Below are positions 46,201-56,426 of a stretch of DNA of 64,000 nucleotides, one piece after another. A model generated the notes under the pieces. The model had not been told where the DNA came from. It was given only the letters and a program-made list of their open reading frames with translations, and ran no database searches. The first letter of the stretch is position 1. Each line of letters starts with the position of its first letter. The position numbers and the translations under genes were made by a program. The DNA lies in assembly GCA_022828595.1 (NCBI GenBank), contig JAKGHH010000006.1, forward strand, positions 17,480,499 to 17,544,498. The letters are read 5' to 3'. The stretch comes from Nelumbo lutea. Its lineage: Eukaryota > Streptophyta > Magnoliopsida > Proteales > Nelumbonaceae.

Positions 46201-47327
46201 TAAGTTCCAAAGTAGAGGTGCTTCGATGGAGGGTCGCAATTGCTTGGTAGAGGTTGGTCCATCCAGTGGTAAAAATTTTCCTTGTCTTGGCTTGCACCCT
46301 TCCTGACCAGTCTCCAAATAGTTTAAAACCTCCTTAGCTTCCTCATCCAAGACCTGTACATTTTTACAAGAATTATGAATGCATCTTTCTAAAGGATCAT
46401 CTAATTTAGATGTGTTAACTTTGGCTACCCATACATCAATACAATCGATTGCATAAATTTCATGTTCAATTGTGTTGGGATATTTCATGGTTTTAAATAC
46501 ATTAAATACCACTTCTTCCCCATTGATTCTAAGAGTAAGGAGACCTTTTTGCACATCAATTAAAGCATTACCAGTAGCAAGAAAAGGTCTCTCCAAAATC
46601 AAGGGCATTGTCCTATCTTCCTCCATATCCAACACAATGAAATCAGTAGGAATAATAAAATCGCCCACTTTGACTAAAACATCTTCTACTATTCCCCTAG
46701 AATACTTAATGCTTCTATCAGCTAATTGCAAGGTAATAGTAGTATGTGTTAGTTAATGCAATCCAAGTTTTTCAAAAATAGAATATGGCATTAGATTTAT
46801 ACTGGCACCCAAATTGCATAAATTTTTTTCAAACTCAGTATCTCCTATGGTGCAAGGAATAGAAAAACTCCCAGGGTCCTTGAGCTTTGGGGGCAATTTA
46901 TTTTGAAGAATTGCTGAATATTCTTCGTTTAGTTTCACCATTTTGTACTCCTCCCATTTCCTTTTATTCGACATCACCTCTTTAAAAAATTTGGCATATT
47001 TTGGCATCTATGACAATACATCAAGAAGAGGGATGTTAAAATGTATTTTTCTAAACACCTCTAAAAATTTTTCAAATTGTTTATCTAAGTTAGCTTTCAA
47101 AACTCTTTTAGGGTAGGGGAGAGGATGTTAATAGCATCTAAATTGAGTTTAGGTGTACTCCCTTCGATCTCCATTTGAGAATCAGCTACCCCAACTTTTT
47201 GATGATCATCCTTGATCTCACCAATAGTCTTTCAACTTCTCAAGGAAATGGCATTCACTTGCTCCTTTGGATTCTTCTCTGTATTGCTAGGCAAGCATCC
47301 CTCTCTTCTCTCTGACAACATGCTTAA
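43254..47327 (-). pseudogene. G2: Ty3/Gypsy gag(end)-protease-RT-RNase H-integrase
   Basis: Minus strand, in order from the right. The gag end is LDKQFEKFLEVFRKIHFNIP (about 47045-47105) then MPKYAKFFKEV (47007). Protease has CNLGASINLMPYSIF near 46765-46810, followed by LERPFLATGNALIDVQ. RT is at about 46100-45300 (TFTCPYGTFLFRRMPFGLCN near 45440-45500, FIDDFSIYG near 45395). RNase H is at 44411-45106 ([35 protein letters not shown]). The integrase zinc finger and core follow ([31 protein letters not shown]), then a C-terminal part ending at 43254 ([25 protein letters not shown]). A 49-bp unit is triplicated in RT (45557-45703), which breaks the frame. Stops include TAG at 43863 in place of Gln. 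Most of gag, the leader and the 5' LTR are missing. Athila/Tat-like. Confidence 0.92.
45557..45703. repeat. 49-bp triplication inside G2 RT
   Basis: Three tandem units start at 45557, 45606 and 45655, each containing CATCTAAGAAAAAATAGTAT and ACAAGTTTTTCTATCAT. They encode the HEYYFFLDGY part of RT. Since 49 is not a multiple of three, the extra units disrupt the reading frame. Confidence 0.93.
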
Positions 47328-47411
47328 TGAGAATAAAATCTATCGTATTTTATCCCCTAATATTCTATCTTTTATACTGAATTAGTACATAATTAGATTC
47401 ATAAGCCATTT
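47328..47411 (+). repeat. Gypsy G2-type LTR start, inverted relative to G2
   Basis: TGAGAATAAAATCTATCGTA and the following approximately 70 bp match the start of the G2 LTR (reverse of 41820-41888) but in plus orientation. It is wedged between the minus-strand G2 gag remnant and plus-strand C1-f leader, marking at least one rearrangement. Confidence 0.7.
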
Positions 47412-48065
47412 AGGGCCCACCAGAAATCTGGCTTTATGAAAGTTAGTGGGAGTCACTTTGGTTTGACCTAAATTAAACTAGGGCGTAACTTTTGTTCCCT
47501 CCTGAACTATGAGTGCATGTGATAGGGAGATTCATGTGATGAACTCTCTAAAGGCCTTCCATCATTAACATGAAGATAGGTCCTTCAAGTAATGAGGGGA
47601 AGCACTAGAAAATGGGCCATCCGAATTGTTGCTGGATCTGTTGGAATGTTTCATAAGATGATAGGGGCATCATAGACCAATGTGGGAGGACCTCACCAGA
47701 AAATGGGGACTCTCATGGTACCTTGGCATTCACGAATATGATGGATGAGCACTCACTAGACAGAAAGGTTTAACCTAAAATGGCTATGAACCTTGTTTGA
47801 CAGAGGCCAAAGGGAAAGCTCATACGATGAGTGGATATGATCCTTCATAGAAAGGTGGTGGGGTTTTGTAGCTGAAACAGTTGGCTCCATGCACCCTATG
47901 TGGTTTCCCACATTTCCAAAGACAACTCACAGTCTCCGTCACTGAGATAGGAGGGAAATCTCAGAGATGAACAAATGGGAATGGAACATAGATTAAAAGC
48001 CATATCTATGTGGATAACATGAATCAAATTAGGTTGTGGACTGATGTTTGCTCTTTTATCAGAAA
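47412..48065 (+). other. C1-f leader (partial)
   Basis: This non-coding stretch matches the reverse of 32065-32730 (C1-e leader), beginning at GGGCCCACCAGAAATCTGG. The primer-proximal leader, primer site and 5' LTR are lost. Confidence 0.8.
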
Positions 48066-50979
48066 ATGACAAACGGATAAGTTGCAAAGCTTATTGATGA
48101 CAACAACCTTAAGGGCCAAAACTATGCCGAATGGTACCGTAACCTTATGTTGGTCCTGACTTCTGAGAATTTGGACAAGGTGGCTAAAAACCGTGCCTCG
48201 GAGCATCCGGGTGATAGAGCTTCTGAGGCCCATAGGAGGGACTATAAGGATTGGGAGGAGAAAAACTCCTTGTCCTGGTGCTATATCATTGCTTCCCTGG
48301 ACAATCTGATACAGAGGCAGTTTGATCAGATCGAACTTGCCAAGGACATATTGGAGAGTCTAAAGACAATGTACGAAGAGTAGAATCATTCTACTCGGCA
48401 AAAGGTCTTGAAGCAGTTCATGATTGCACAAATGTCTAAGGGGCAACAAGTTCATGTCCATTGTCTTTGGATGATGGGTTACATCAATGAGCTTGAGGCT
48501 CTTGGATCTGGGCTGGATCACGCAACCCAGATAGATGCCATCCTGAATTCTTTGCCTCCTTCCTTGAATCCGTTCATCATGAATTACAACATGAATAAGC
48601 TGAATGTCAGCGTTTAGGAACTCAGCAATATGTTGTAGAGGGCCGATGAACTGATTAAAAAGGATGAGCCTATAGCTATGCTTGTTGATGCTAGCAAGTC
48701 AGGCAAGAAAAAGAGGAAGGCAAAGAAGAAAACCCAAAAGAAAGCCACCAAGTCCAAAAAGCAAAAAAAGGACAGGACATCTGATGCATGTTAGTTCTGC
48801 AAATAGACCAACCACTAGAAGAGGAACTGTCCTTAATACCTGGAATCCAAGAAAGGTAATTTTGAATCTTGTGTCATAGAAAGCAATTTGTTGGTGGCTT
48901 CTGCGTTCTGGTGTATTGACTCTGGGGCTTCAACTCATGCGTGTAATTCACTACAGGTGTTCAAGGTAAGTAAAAGGCTGAGTGAAGGAGAAGTAACGCT
49001 TTACTTGGTGACTTCTGCAAGTGTTGCAGCTACGACCATAGAAATTGTAGAATTAATTTTTAGAGAATGATCTATTGTACTTAAAGATTGTCTTTTTGTA
49101 AAGATTTTAAGAAGAAATTTGATTTCTGTCTCAAAACTGTATGCGGATGGATATTCTATCTTCTTTAGTAATATGATTACTATCAAAAGAAACAACAAAT
49201 TCATTGCATACGGGGAACTAGAGAACGGTTTCTATGTTCTACATCCTTTTCTAGAAACTAACTTAGCCGAAACTACGTCAACTGATATCCCCAAGAAAAG
49301 AATCCATGATACAGTTAATCCCACGTGACTGTGGCATTACCGACTTGGTTATATCAGCATTGATCGTATCACAAGGTTGGTAAAGGATGGTCTTTTGGAT
49401 TTTCTAACTGTAGAAAGATCTTCCCACTTGTAAGCCTTGCCTTCGTGGTAAGATGATGAAACGGACATATAACGGTAAGCCTGAAAGATGTACGGGCATT
49501 TTTTACCTAATACATACTGATGTATGTGGTCCCCTGATTGTTAGGACTCGTAACCAGTACGTGTATTTTATTACATTTACCGATGATTATTCTCGGTATG
49601 GTTACATGTACCTAATGAAACACAAGTCTGAATCCTTTGAAAAGTTCAAAGATTTCAAACAAGAGGTCAAGAAATAGTTAGGGAGAGAAATTAAGACCCT
49701 TCGATCGGATCGAGGTGGCGAGTATCTCTCTAACGAATTAAGGGACTACTTGAAGGTCAATGGGATAGTATCACAGTTAGCTCCTCCTGCTACACCACAG
49801 CTTAACAGTGTTTCAGAGAGGAGGAATAGGACCTTATTGGATATTGTCCGGTCACTTCTCATACACTCAAAGTTACTCACATCCTTTTGGGGTTACGCAT
49901 TAGAGACTGCGATTTACATGCTGAATCGAGTTTCATCCAAATCGGTTCCGAACGCTCCATATGAACTTTGGACCGGAAAGAAACCAAGTGTCAGACACTT
50001 GAAAATTTGGGATTGTCCTGCGCACGTCAAAAGAACGAGTGCGAACAAATTGGAATCCAAGACCATCCGTTGCCTATTCATAGGCTACCCCAAAGGCTCT
50101 GTGGGTTACCTATTCTATGAACCAAGAGAACAGAAGGTGTTCTGTAGTCTGAATGCCATTTCTTGGAGGATGAATATAACCTGAATAATCATCGTCAGGA
50201 AGTTGTTCTTGATGAGGAGAGCTCAAGGTCAGTGGGAGGTGTCCCACAGGTTCCAGGTACTGACCAACATAGAAGATCTACCCAGGTATCTAGGTCACCA
50301 GTCCATTTTGGCTATGACTAGGATAGTTACTGGGTGGAAGCCATGACTAGTGAGGAGGATTCCATGACTTATGCAGAAGATATGTTGGACATAGATTCCC
50401 TGGAGTGGGTAGATGCCATGAGAGCTGACATGGACTCAATGAAGACCAATGGAGTCTAGACTTTGGTGGATCCGCCCCCGGGGTAAAAGCAATTGGTTGC
50501 AAATGAATCTATAAGAGGAAGAAGGGCCCAGATGGTAAGTTTGAGACCTATAAGGATCATCTGGTGGCGAAAGGGTATACTCAAAAAGAGGGCATCGATT
50601 ACGAGGAAACCTTTTCACCTGTGGCCATGCTTAAATCCATTTGGATCCTGCTAACTGTAGCAGCATACCATGACTACGAGATTTGGTAAATGGATGTCAA
50701 AATTGCGTTCTTAAATGGAGATCTTACTGAAGATATCTATATGTAGCAAACGCAAGGTTTCATAGTTGCGGGTCAGGAACAAATGGTATGTAAATTAAAT
50801 AGATCCGTATATGGACTTAAGCAAGCTTCTAGGAGTTGGAACATCCGGTTTGACTCTATTGTAAAAAACTTTGACTTTGAGCAGAATCCGAATGAACCCT
50901 GTGTTTATAGGAAGTCCAGTGGGGATAAGGTTACATTTCTGGTTCTGTATGTAGACACATTCTACTCATTGGGAAGATG
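48066..50979 (+). pseudogene. C1-f: Ty1/Copia gag-integrase-RT, truncated at the RT active site
   Basis: Gag begins with ATG at 48066 (MTNG, then a stop). It continues YAEWYRNLMLVLTSENLDK, MMGYINELEALGSGLDHATQ and a decayed zinc knuckle near 48795-48835. Protease IDSGASTHACNS is near 48919. Integrase is at 49550-50170 with YFITFTDDYSRYG, RSDRGGEYLS and the catalytic SERRNRTLL present. RT starts near 50440 and includes YGLKQASRSWNIRFDS (about 50812). It ends at LVLYVDTFYSLG, where a base loss has destroyed YVDD. Right after 50979 the sequence becomes arm-B DNA, so RNase H and the 3' LTR are absent. In-frame TAGs at 48615, 48636 and 50744 replace Gln codons. Confidence 0.92.
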
Positions 50980-51998
50980 ATACGACACCGAAGGAGGGAG
51001 CTGGTTCACTTGTTTGCTCCAGGTCATGAACGACTGAAACCAGACACCCCTCTGCAATGTTCCGCACATGGCCTTAACCAGTCCACACCAACACCCATCC
51101 CATGTATGGACCTCCACTAGATGTTGTCAACACTTGTGCAAGGCACGGCTAACACATGCAGACATCTTGCACCCGTGTCGGCCAAGGTCATGTGTTCTCA
51201 GCCCATTACGATCCTTCACAAAGATGGAGGACGAGCAGGGAAGCAGTCGCCAAGAAGAACCCTTTGCAGCCCAGGTCGACTTCTCCATGCAACTCCATAG
51301 TACTCTCTTCAGCCGAAGCCAAGAACTCCACACAATACACCATCTGACCTCAACCACTACAGCCTCGAGAGTGGGGGCCACACCAGTTGGTAGGCCTCAG
51401 ATCATACTTCGTGGTGTCAACCAAATCAAATCCTAGACACACATCATCAACTGCTTCCAACCACTTGGTCATTAAGGACTAATATCTAAGCCCTCGCCTC
51501 TTGTCTAGTCAGACCCCTCTTTGAGTATTTGAATAATTTGACCAAGTCTCCGCCCTTAGGATAACACTTGGGGCCTCAGACTTGTGCTCTTCCCTTGTTT
51601 ACAGATCAGATTAGTCATCTATGGACACTAAGGATATTACCTAGTTGCCCTCGGCCCCATATTTGGCAACAATAATTGAGAATTGATTGAATGGAGAGAC
51701 CTACAATTTCATTACTCATAAAATGTGTTGGTTTATGCTCTTCGGTTCTGTTTGTGGACATTTCTCATCAACGATTAATGCAACAGCTTTACTTTTTTTT
51801 TTTTTTTTGACCATTCACCGACACAATGTGAAGGTTAGCAAAACCATGTGATGGCGTTTGTGTCTAACATGATTCAGTCCCATAACCATTGTGGATCAAC
51901 AATATCAATGCTCTATAATCTACGAGATGATTAAGAAGTTGCAAATCCAAACATAGGTGAACAAAGCCAATAATAAAAAAATATATGTATATATATAT

Positions 51999-53932
51999 AT
52001 ATATGTTAGACAGTTTTGTTTGCCCTTAGCTTCAATCTGATTTGATGTACTTTTGTTATTTAGTGGAAATAAATAAAGTGCATGTTTGATTCATGTTGTT
52101 TGGTTTAATTCTGTGTAAAACCCTAAAACTGGACATTTATAGAGACTCATGTTAGTTTTAAATGTTCACAGCCATTGGATAAGTCTGGGGAGATTTATCC
52201 TGCCAAGGCTGATACTGGTGTGCCACCAAGTGTTGGGATGGCCTGTCTCAGCCATCAGGGTAAGACCCGAGGCACATGCAGTATGGGATTACTTGAATCC
52301 TTGAACCGGACCAGATTTCCAGTATTGCCCTGGACCTTGGAGATAGATGGGCAAAACTGAAAAGTTACACCTGACCCCTAGACTCGATTATGACATTTCA
52401 CTAGGTGTTGGATCAGGCTGCCTTTGATATGCCAATCAGTGAGATCCTTAGCGGGGATCAAAACCTGGGTATGTTGGGGCAATTTGAGAATTCATCTGAG
52501 TGGGTGATCATAGTGACAGAATCAGCCACTTTGTCGGACAAAGGGTAATGATCGGGAATGCACTCTCTCTGATGGAAACCAAACTGCCGGCAGTTGATTT
52601 CAATCGTTGGAATTTTGTTTTGCAAAAGTAATATATTTATATATATATGTACGGTTTTGAATTGTTTTTAAATGGTTTTAATTCCCGGGATCCATGTGAG
52701 AGGAGAGTGCGGCACTGTACCTTGCAGCCGAGGGAGAGGTCCTCTCTTGTCGGGCAGTGCTTGATCATTAAGGGCTGAGAGGTTAAGTGTAAGACCATTG
52801 AGGATAATACCTGATGGGCTAATCTTGCACCTGCCCACAGTCCCTGGGTTTTTATAAGATGGCTTGGCCCAGGGACCACTTAATGTAAGTATTGGGCCCA
52901 TAGGGTCCATATAATGGACTCAAGGGGTTCATTGAGTTTTTCAGTGAATTCGGCTGGGCTTTGTATTAAAGGCTAGGCTGAACCCATGTGGCTGGTGTGT
53001 AGATCAATGCTTGGGTCCCACGCCATACAAAGAAGCCCAACTGGGCAGCAGATTGGAAAGTAATTAGACACTGAACACTTAATGGGCCAAAAGCCCATTT
53101 CAAGGTGGGCTGATATGATCACCCATCCATGGGGCGAATTTGAGATTAAAGTTAGTAAAAGGATTGGGCCTTTTAGCCTTATCCACTCTAAGAGACCAAA
53201 TTCAAATTAGATTTGAATCTGGTAACCTCCTGATAAGATCAGGAGTAAGCTAACTCTATCTGCAAAAAGGATTAAGATTATCCCCTATACAAATACTGAT
53301 TTGGATTGGGATAACTCCTAAAAAGGAGGTTTCTTAATCAAGAAGAAAGGAGGAGATTTCGAACCACCTTGAAGAGGTATAGGATACCTCCTGCGAATTG
53401 AGATCTGATCTGATTCATACTCTCCAGAAAAAGAGAAAAGCAGTTCAGCCTTTTTCGTTTTTTGGAGATCTCCTGCTGCCGCCATCTGCCATTGCAAGAT
53501 TAGATCTTTGCAGAAAAGAAAGTCAAGAAATCTGTTCTTGACATCAGTCTTGCAAGAAAGACTGAGAAGGATTCAGTGTTTAGTACTTCCAGAGGATTCT
53601 TGTGAAGGATCCAGTGTGTAGGACGTACCCTGCTAGTTCTGTTCCATTCACAGCTGTGTCATCTTCAGCAGGAACGGATCTTGGAGCATTCTTTGGGCGT
53701 GAACACCAACTTTGGGAGATACTGCTTCTCCGGATCAGGTATATTCCTCCCATTTATCTTTTGGTACAGATCTGGTTTGATTATGGTTCAAGTAGGATCC
53801 TTGAATATTGTATTCTAAATTTAGGGAATATGATTCCCAGTTAAGAGAATGTAGGAAATTTTTGAAATTCGCCCACCCATTCCGCAACCTTTATGGCGTC
53901 CATTAGATGGATCCTACCCTTCTTTCAATATA
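51999..53932 (+). mobile_element. C1-g: Copia solo LTR with ATATA target duplication
   Basis: The LTR is 52004-53927 (1924 bp), TGTTAGACAG...CCTTCTTTCA, between ATATA at 51999-52003 and ATATA at 53928-53932. Arm A has the uninterrupted host sequence (39030-39050), so the insertion came after the SAUR duplication and the interior was later lost by LTR-LTR recombination. It lies about 420 bp beyond the SAUR stop codon. Confidence 0.95.
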
Positions 53933-54347
53933 GATTTAGATCTAATAACAGATGGAAAAAGAAGATGTGCTATTGAATTGTATTTCCAATTTCCATTGGG
54001 AGAAATGATCTCCCCGGTGCTATACAGAATGTAAATTTAAAATGTTGAAATGTCAACAATATAGTTTGGAAAAATACGGACATCGGTTTCAATCTCAATC
54101 CCCTCCTCAACTTCAATTGCAATGACTTTTCATTTCACTTGAAGCTACAAAATTGGAGAGTTTGGATTTAGTGCTGGCCCATCGTCTATTAGCGTTGAGT
54201 GAAGAATCTTTCTTTTGGATCCAAAACTGCAGCCCTTTGAACTTATGAGCCTACGGAGTTTGTGGCATAGATTGACAACCAAAGGAAATTCAATGCATTG
54301 ATTCGATTCTCCACCACTTGCTTTTCTGAAAATCTTGTGTTACTCCT

Positions 54348-54653
54348 CTAACAATCCATACCATTCAAAAGGTGGATGAAAGTGTCTTCTTTGCAAGGAA
54401 TCGTTAGGCCACCCATTGGATGATCAAACCCAAACTCGTCCTCGGCCTGACTTAACAATTCTTGGAATGAGGAATGATTCAAGTAGGATACTGGAATAAC
54501 AAACCTCCTCTTTTCTGCTTCTCCTACATAAACTGCCAAATGACCCTTAGGAACATTGGCTGTTGTTGACCAAAGCGATTGGTTCCTCCCTCCTGAAAGA
54601 GAGCGGCGAAGAATCTCCTTTGTGTGAAGCAAAGCAGGCAAGCGGAAACCCAT
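54348..54653 (-). CDS. SAUR: SAUR-family protein, altered C-terminus
   Basis: This 101-residue paralogue of the SAUR at 38334 begins [19 protein letters not shown]. The ATG at 54653 is chosen because the preceding frame (TTG start at 54662) has no ATG and the paralogue starts here. The domain is [57 protein letters not shown]. Compared with its twin, a 5-base insertion (TATGG type) after codon AAT near 54360 shifts the frame and ends the protein as NGMDC instead of NGLLEE. The change affects only the last few residues, so function is plausible. A TATA box and conserved block are present upstream; a C1 solo LTR lies downstream. The role is inferred from the family: auxin-driven growth. Confidence 0.92.
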   Translation of the reverse strand: MGFRLPALLHTKEILRRSLSGGRNQSLWSTTANVPKGHLAVYVGEAEKRRFVIPVSYLNHSSFQELLSQAEDEFGFDHPMGGLTIPCKEDTFIHLLNGMDC

Positions 54654-54795
54654 GATTTTCAAGGTTACTTGGCAAAAGAAGGATTCACAAGATATTAATC
54701 TCGGAAATTGGTATTAGAAAACACAGAGAGCGTCAACACTAATAGATTGGAAGTAGCTAGAAAATGAAAGATGCACTTTCCCTCAGCATGCGTAC

Positions 54796-54804
54796 ACATA
54801 TATA
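54796..54804 (-). promoter_or_regulatory. TATA box of SAUR at 54653
   Basis: CTATATATGTGTACG on the minus strand lies about 145-150 bp upstream of the ATG. It matches the arm A promoter base for base around the core. Confidence 0.6.
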
Positions 54805-54919
54805 GAGAGAGAGGGGTGTAGACGACCAAGGAAATGGTGTGGTCAGAAGGCCATTCGCAAAAGAGCGGCTAGCAGGAGAGCCCACATTTATTCATATTAG
54901 GCCTTCTAAGGGACATCCT

Positions 54920-54950
54920 ACATGTGAAATCACATGATTTTGCCTTTTAA
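54920..54950 (-). promoter_or_regulatory. Conserved upstream block of SAUR at 54653
   Basis: Read toward the gene: AAAAGGCAAAATCATGTGAT then TTCACATGTAGGATG. It is the same block and distance as in arm A and in the more distant SAUR at 16463. Confidence 0.5.
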
Positions 54951-55247
54951 CCCATTTCCGAAACTTTGTTGAGAGTGGACAACTGATTGATTGTATATCG
55001 CCTGTATATCCATTCCATTGACAACCCATGGCATTACTCTCAGCCCTTCACATGCGTTGTCTATTGATTATGAACGAGTCAAATACAATGAGCTGACACA
55101 TATAACAGTCTTCATGATAACCAAATTGCACCTCAAAACCGGAAAGGGGGACATGTCCCTCCAAATCACAATCTCAAATATTCTCAGAATTCTCTTCCTT
55201 CTCTATCAAACCTTGTTCTTTGATTTCTTATTCTTGCAATATAAGTG

Positions 55248-55463
55248 TGCATAGAAGCCGTGGGCCATTTGGCTGGTTATATTAGAGAGACCCACAAGAA
55301 GCAGTTCGTGGTTCCCATATCCTATTTGATCCATCCTTCGTTCCAAGATTTGTTAAGCCAGTCTCAAGAAGAATTTGCCTTCAATCATCCAATGGGTGCT
55401 CTCACCATACCATTCAATGAGGGTGTCTTCATTAATCTCACATCTCGTTTGAATGGTTTATGA
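55248..55463 (+). pseudogene. 5'-truncated SAUR
   Basis: A 71-codon plus-strand segment begins CIEAVGHLAGYIRETHKKQF and continues [49 protein letters not shown], stop. It corresponds to the SAUR core and tail. There is no ATG between the preceding in-frame stop at 55242 and the core, and the usual 30-35 residue N-terminal part (ending PKGHLAV) is missing or replaced. Conserved positions are also altered (IPCKED is IPFNEG). It is divergent from its neighbours, so it derives from a different SAUR. It is not expected to make a normal product. Confidence 0.8.
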
Positions 55464-55914
55464 GTATTAGCAACAAAGATTTTTCTGATCAAGAAATTGT
55501 TTGGCCCCGGCCCGTTCAAAATTTTGTAAAGGAATAATCATTTATTTGTAAATAACTTTCTTGCGGAAGAGAGTCGAGGAAGATGAAAAAGATATCCCTT
55601 GTTATAAGTAAAACTCTACAATACAAATTTTTGCCTTTTATACTTGGGCAATTAAGTACCTAATTTTTGACATCCTATGAATTAAGTATCTAAGTCAAAC
55701 ACAAGCTATAAACTTTATAAAAAATTTGACCACTAGGTATCCTTATAGCCAAATCCCATCTACCAAGAGCAGATTATATATAGAGCTCTAACATCACAAG
55801 ATAAAATTACCATTGATGTACGTTTTCTTCTTCCACCTCATTGCTATTATTCTGAATGTGGGATTGTATTCAACCAAAGATTTATAGAAACATTTGTTAT
55901 TTCTCATTTTTATT
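55464..55914. other. Host sequence after the SAUR fragment
   Basis: AT-rich non-coding DNA up to the C1-h target duplication. No gene, repeat or transposon motif was recognised. Confidence 0.4.
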
Positions 55915-56426
55915 GTACATGTTAGGCAGTTCTGTATGCCCTTAGCTTCAATCAAAATGGTATACTTTATGAGTTTATTGTAAATGAATAATAGTGCATA
56001 TTTGATTCATGTTCCATTGGTATGTTTCTGTGTAATACCCTTAAACTGGACACTTAATGAGACTAGTGTTAGTTTATAATGTTCACAGCCAGTGGGTCGG
56101 TCTGGCGAGACCTATCTTGACAAGGCTGACACTGTGGTGCCACCAAGACAGTTGGGGTGGCCTGTCTCAGCTGCCAGGGTGATACCCTAGGCACATACAG
56201 TGAAAGATTAATTGAATCTTTGAACTGGACCAGATTTCCAGTATTGCCCTGGACCTTGGAGATTGATGGGCAAAACTGGAAAGTTACACCCGACCCCTAC
56301 ACTCGATTATGATACTGCACTAGGTGTTGGATTGGACTGTCTTTGATATACTAATTAGTGAGATCCTCAACGGGAGTCAAAACTTGGGTATGTTGGGGCA
56401 GTCTGAGAATTCATCTGAGTGGGTGA

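Larger units (their letters stand above)
51020..55185 (-). repeat. SAUR inverted duplication, arm B
   Basis: This is the reverse-oriented partner of 37625-40373, containing the SAUR at 54348-54653. It is interrupted by a solo LTR at 52004-53927. The sequence 50980-51060 lies just beyond the shared region: in arm A that side is occupied by the G2 LTR. The overlapping frames at 51068-51436 on both strands have no recognisable product. A poly-T run at 51792-51809 is unique to this arm. Confidence 0.85.

Noticed and set aside
51068..51436. Overlapping ORFs on both strands at 51068-51436 and 39396-39813
   Set aside because: The arms do not preserve the same frames, no domains are seen, and they overlap the inverted-duplication flank.
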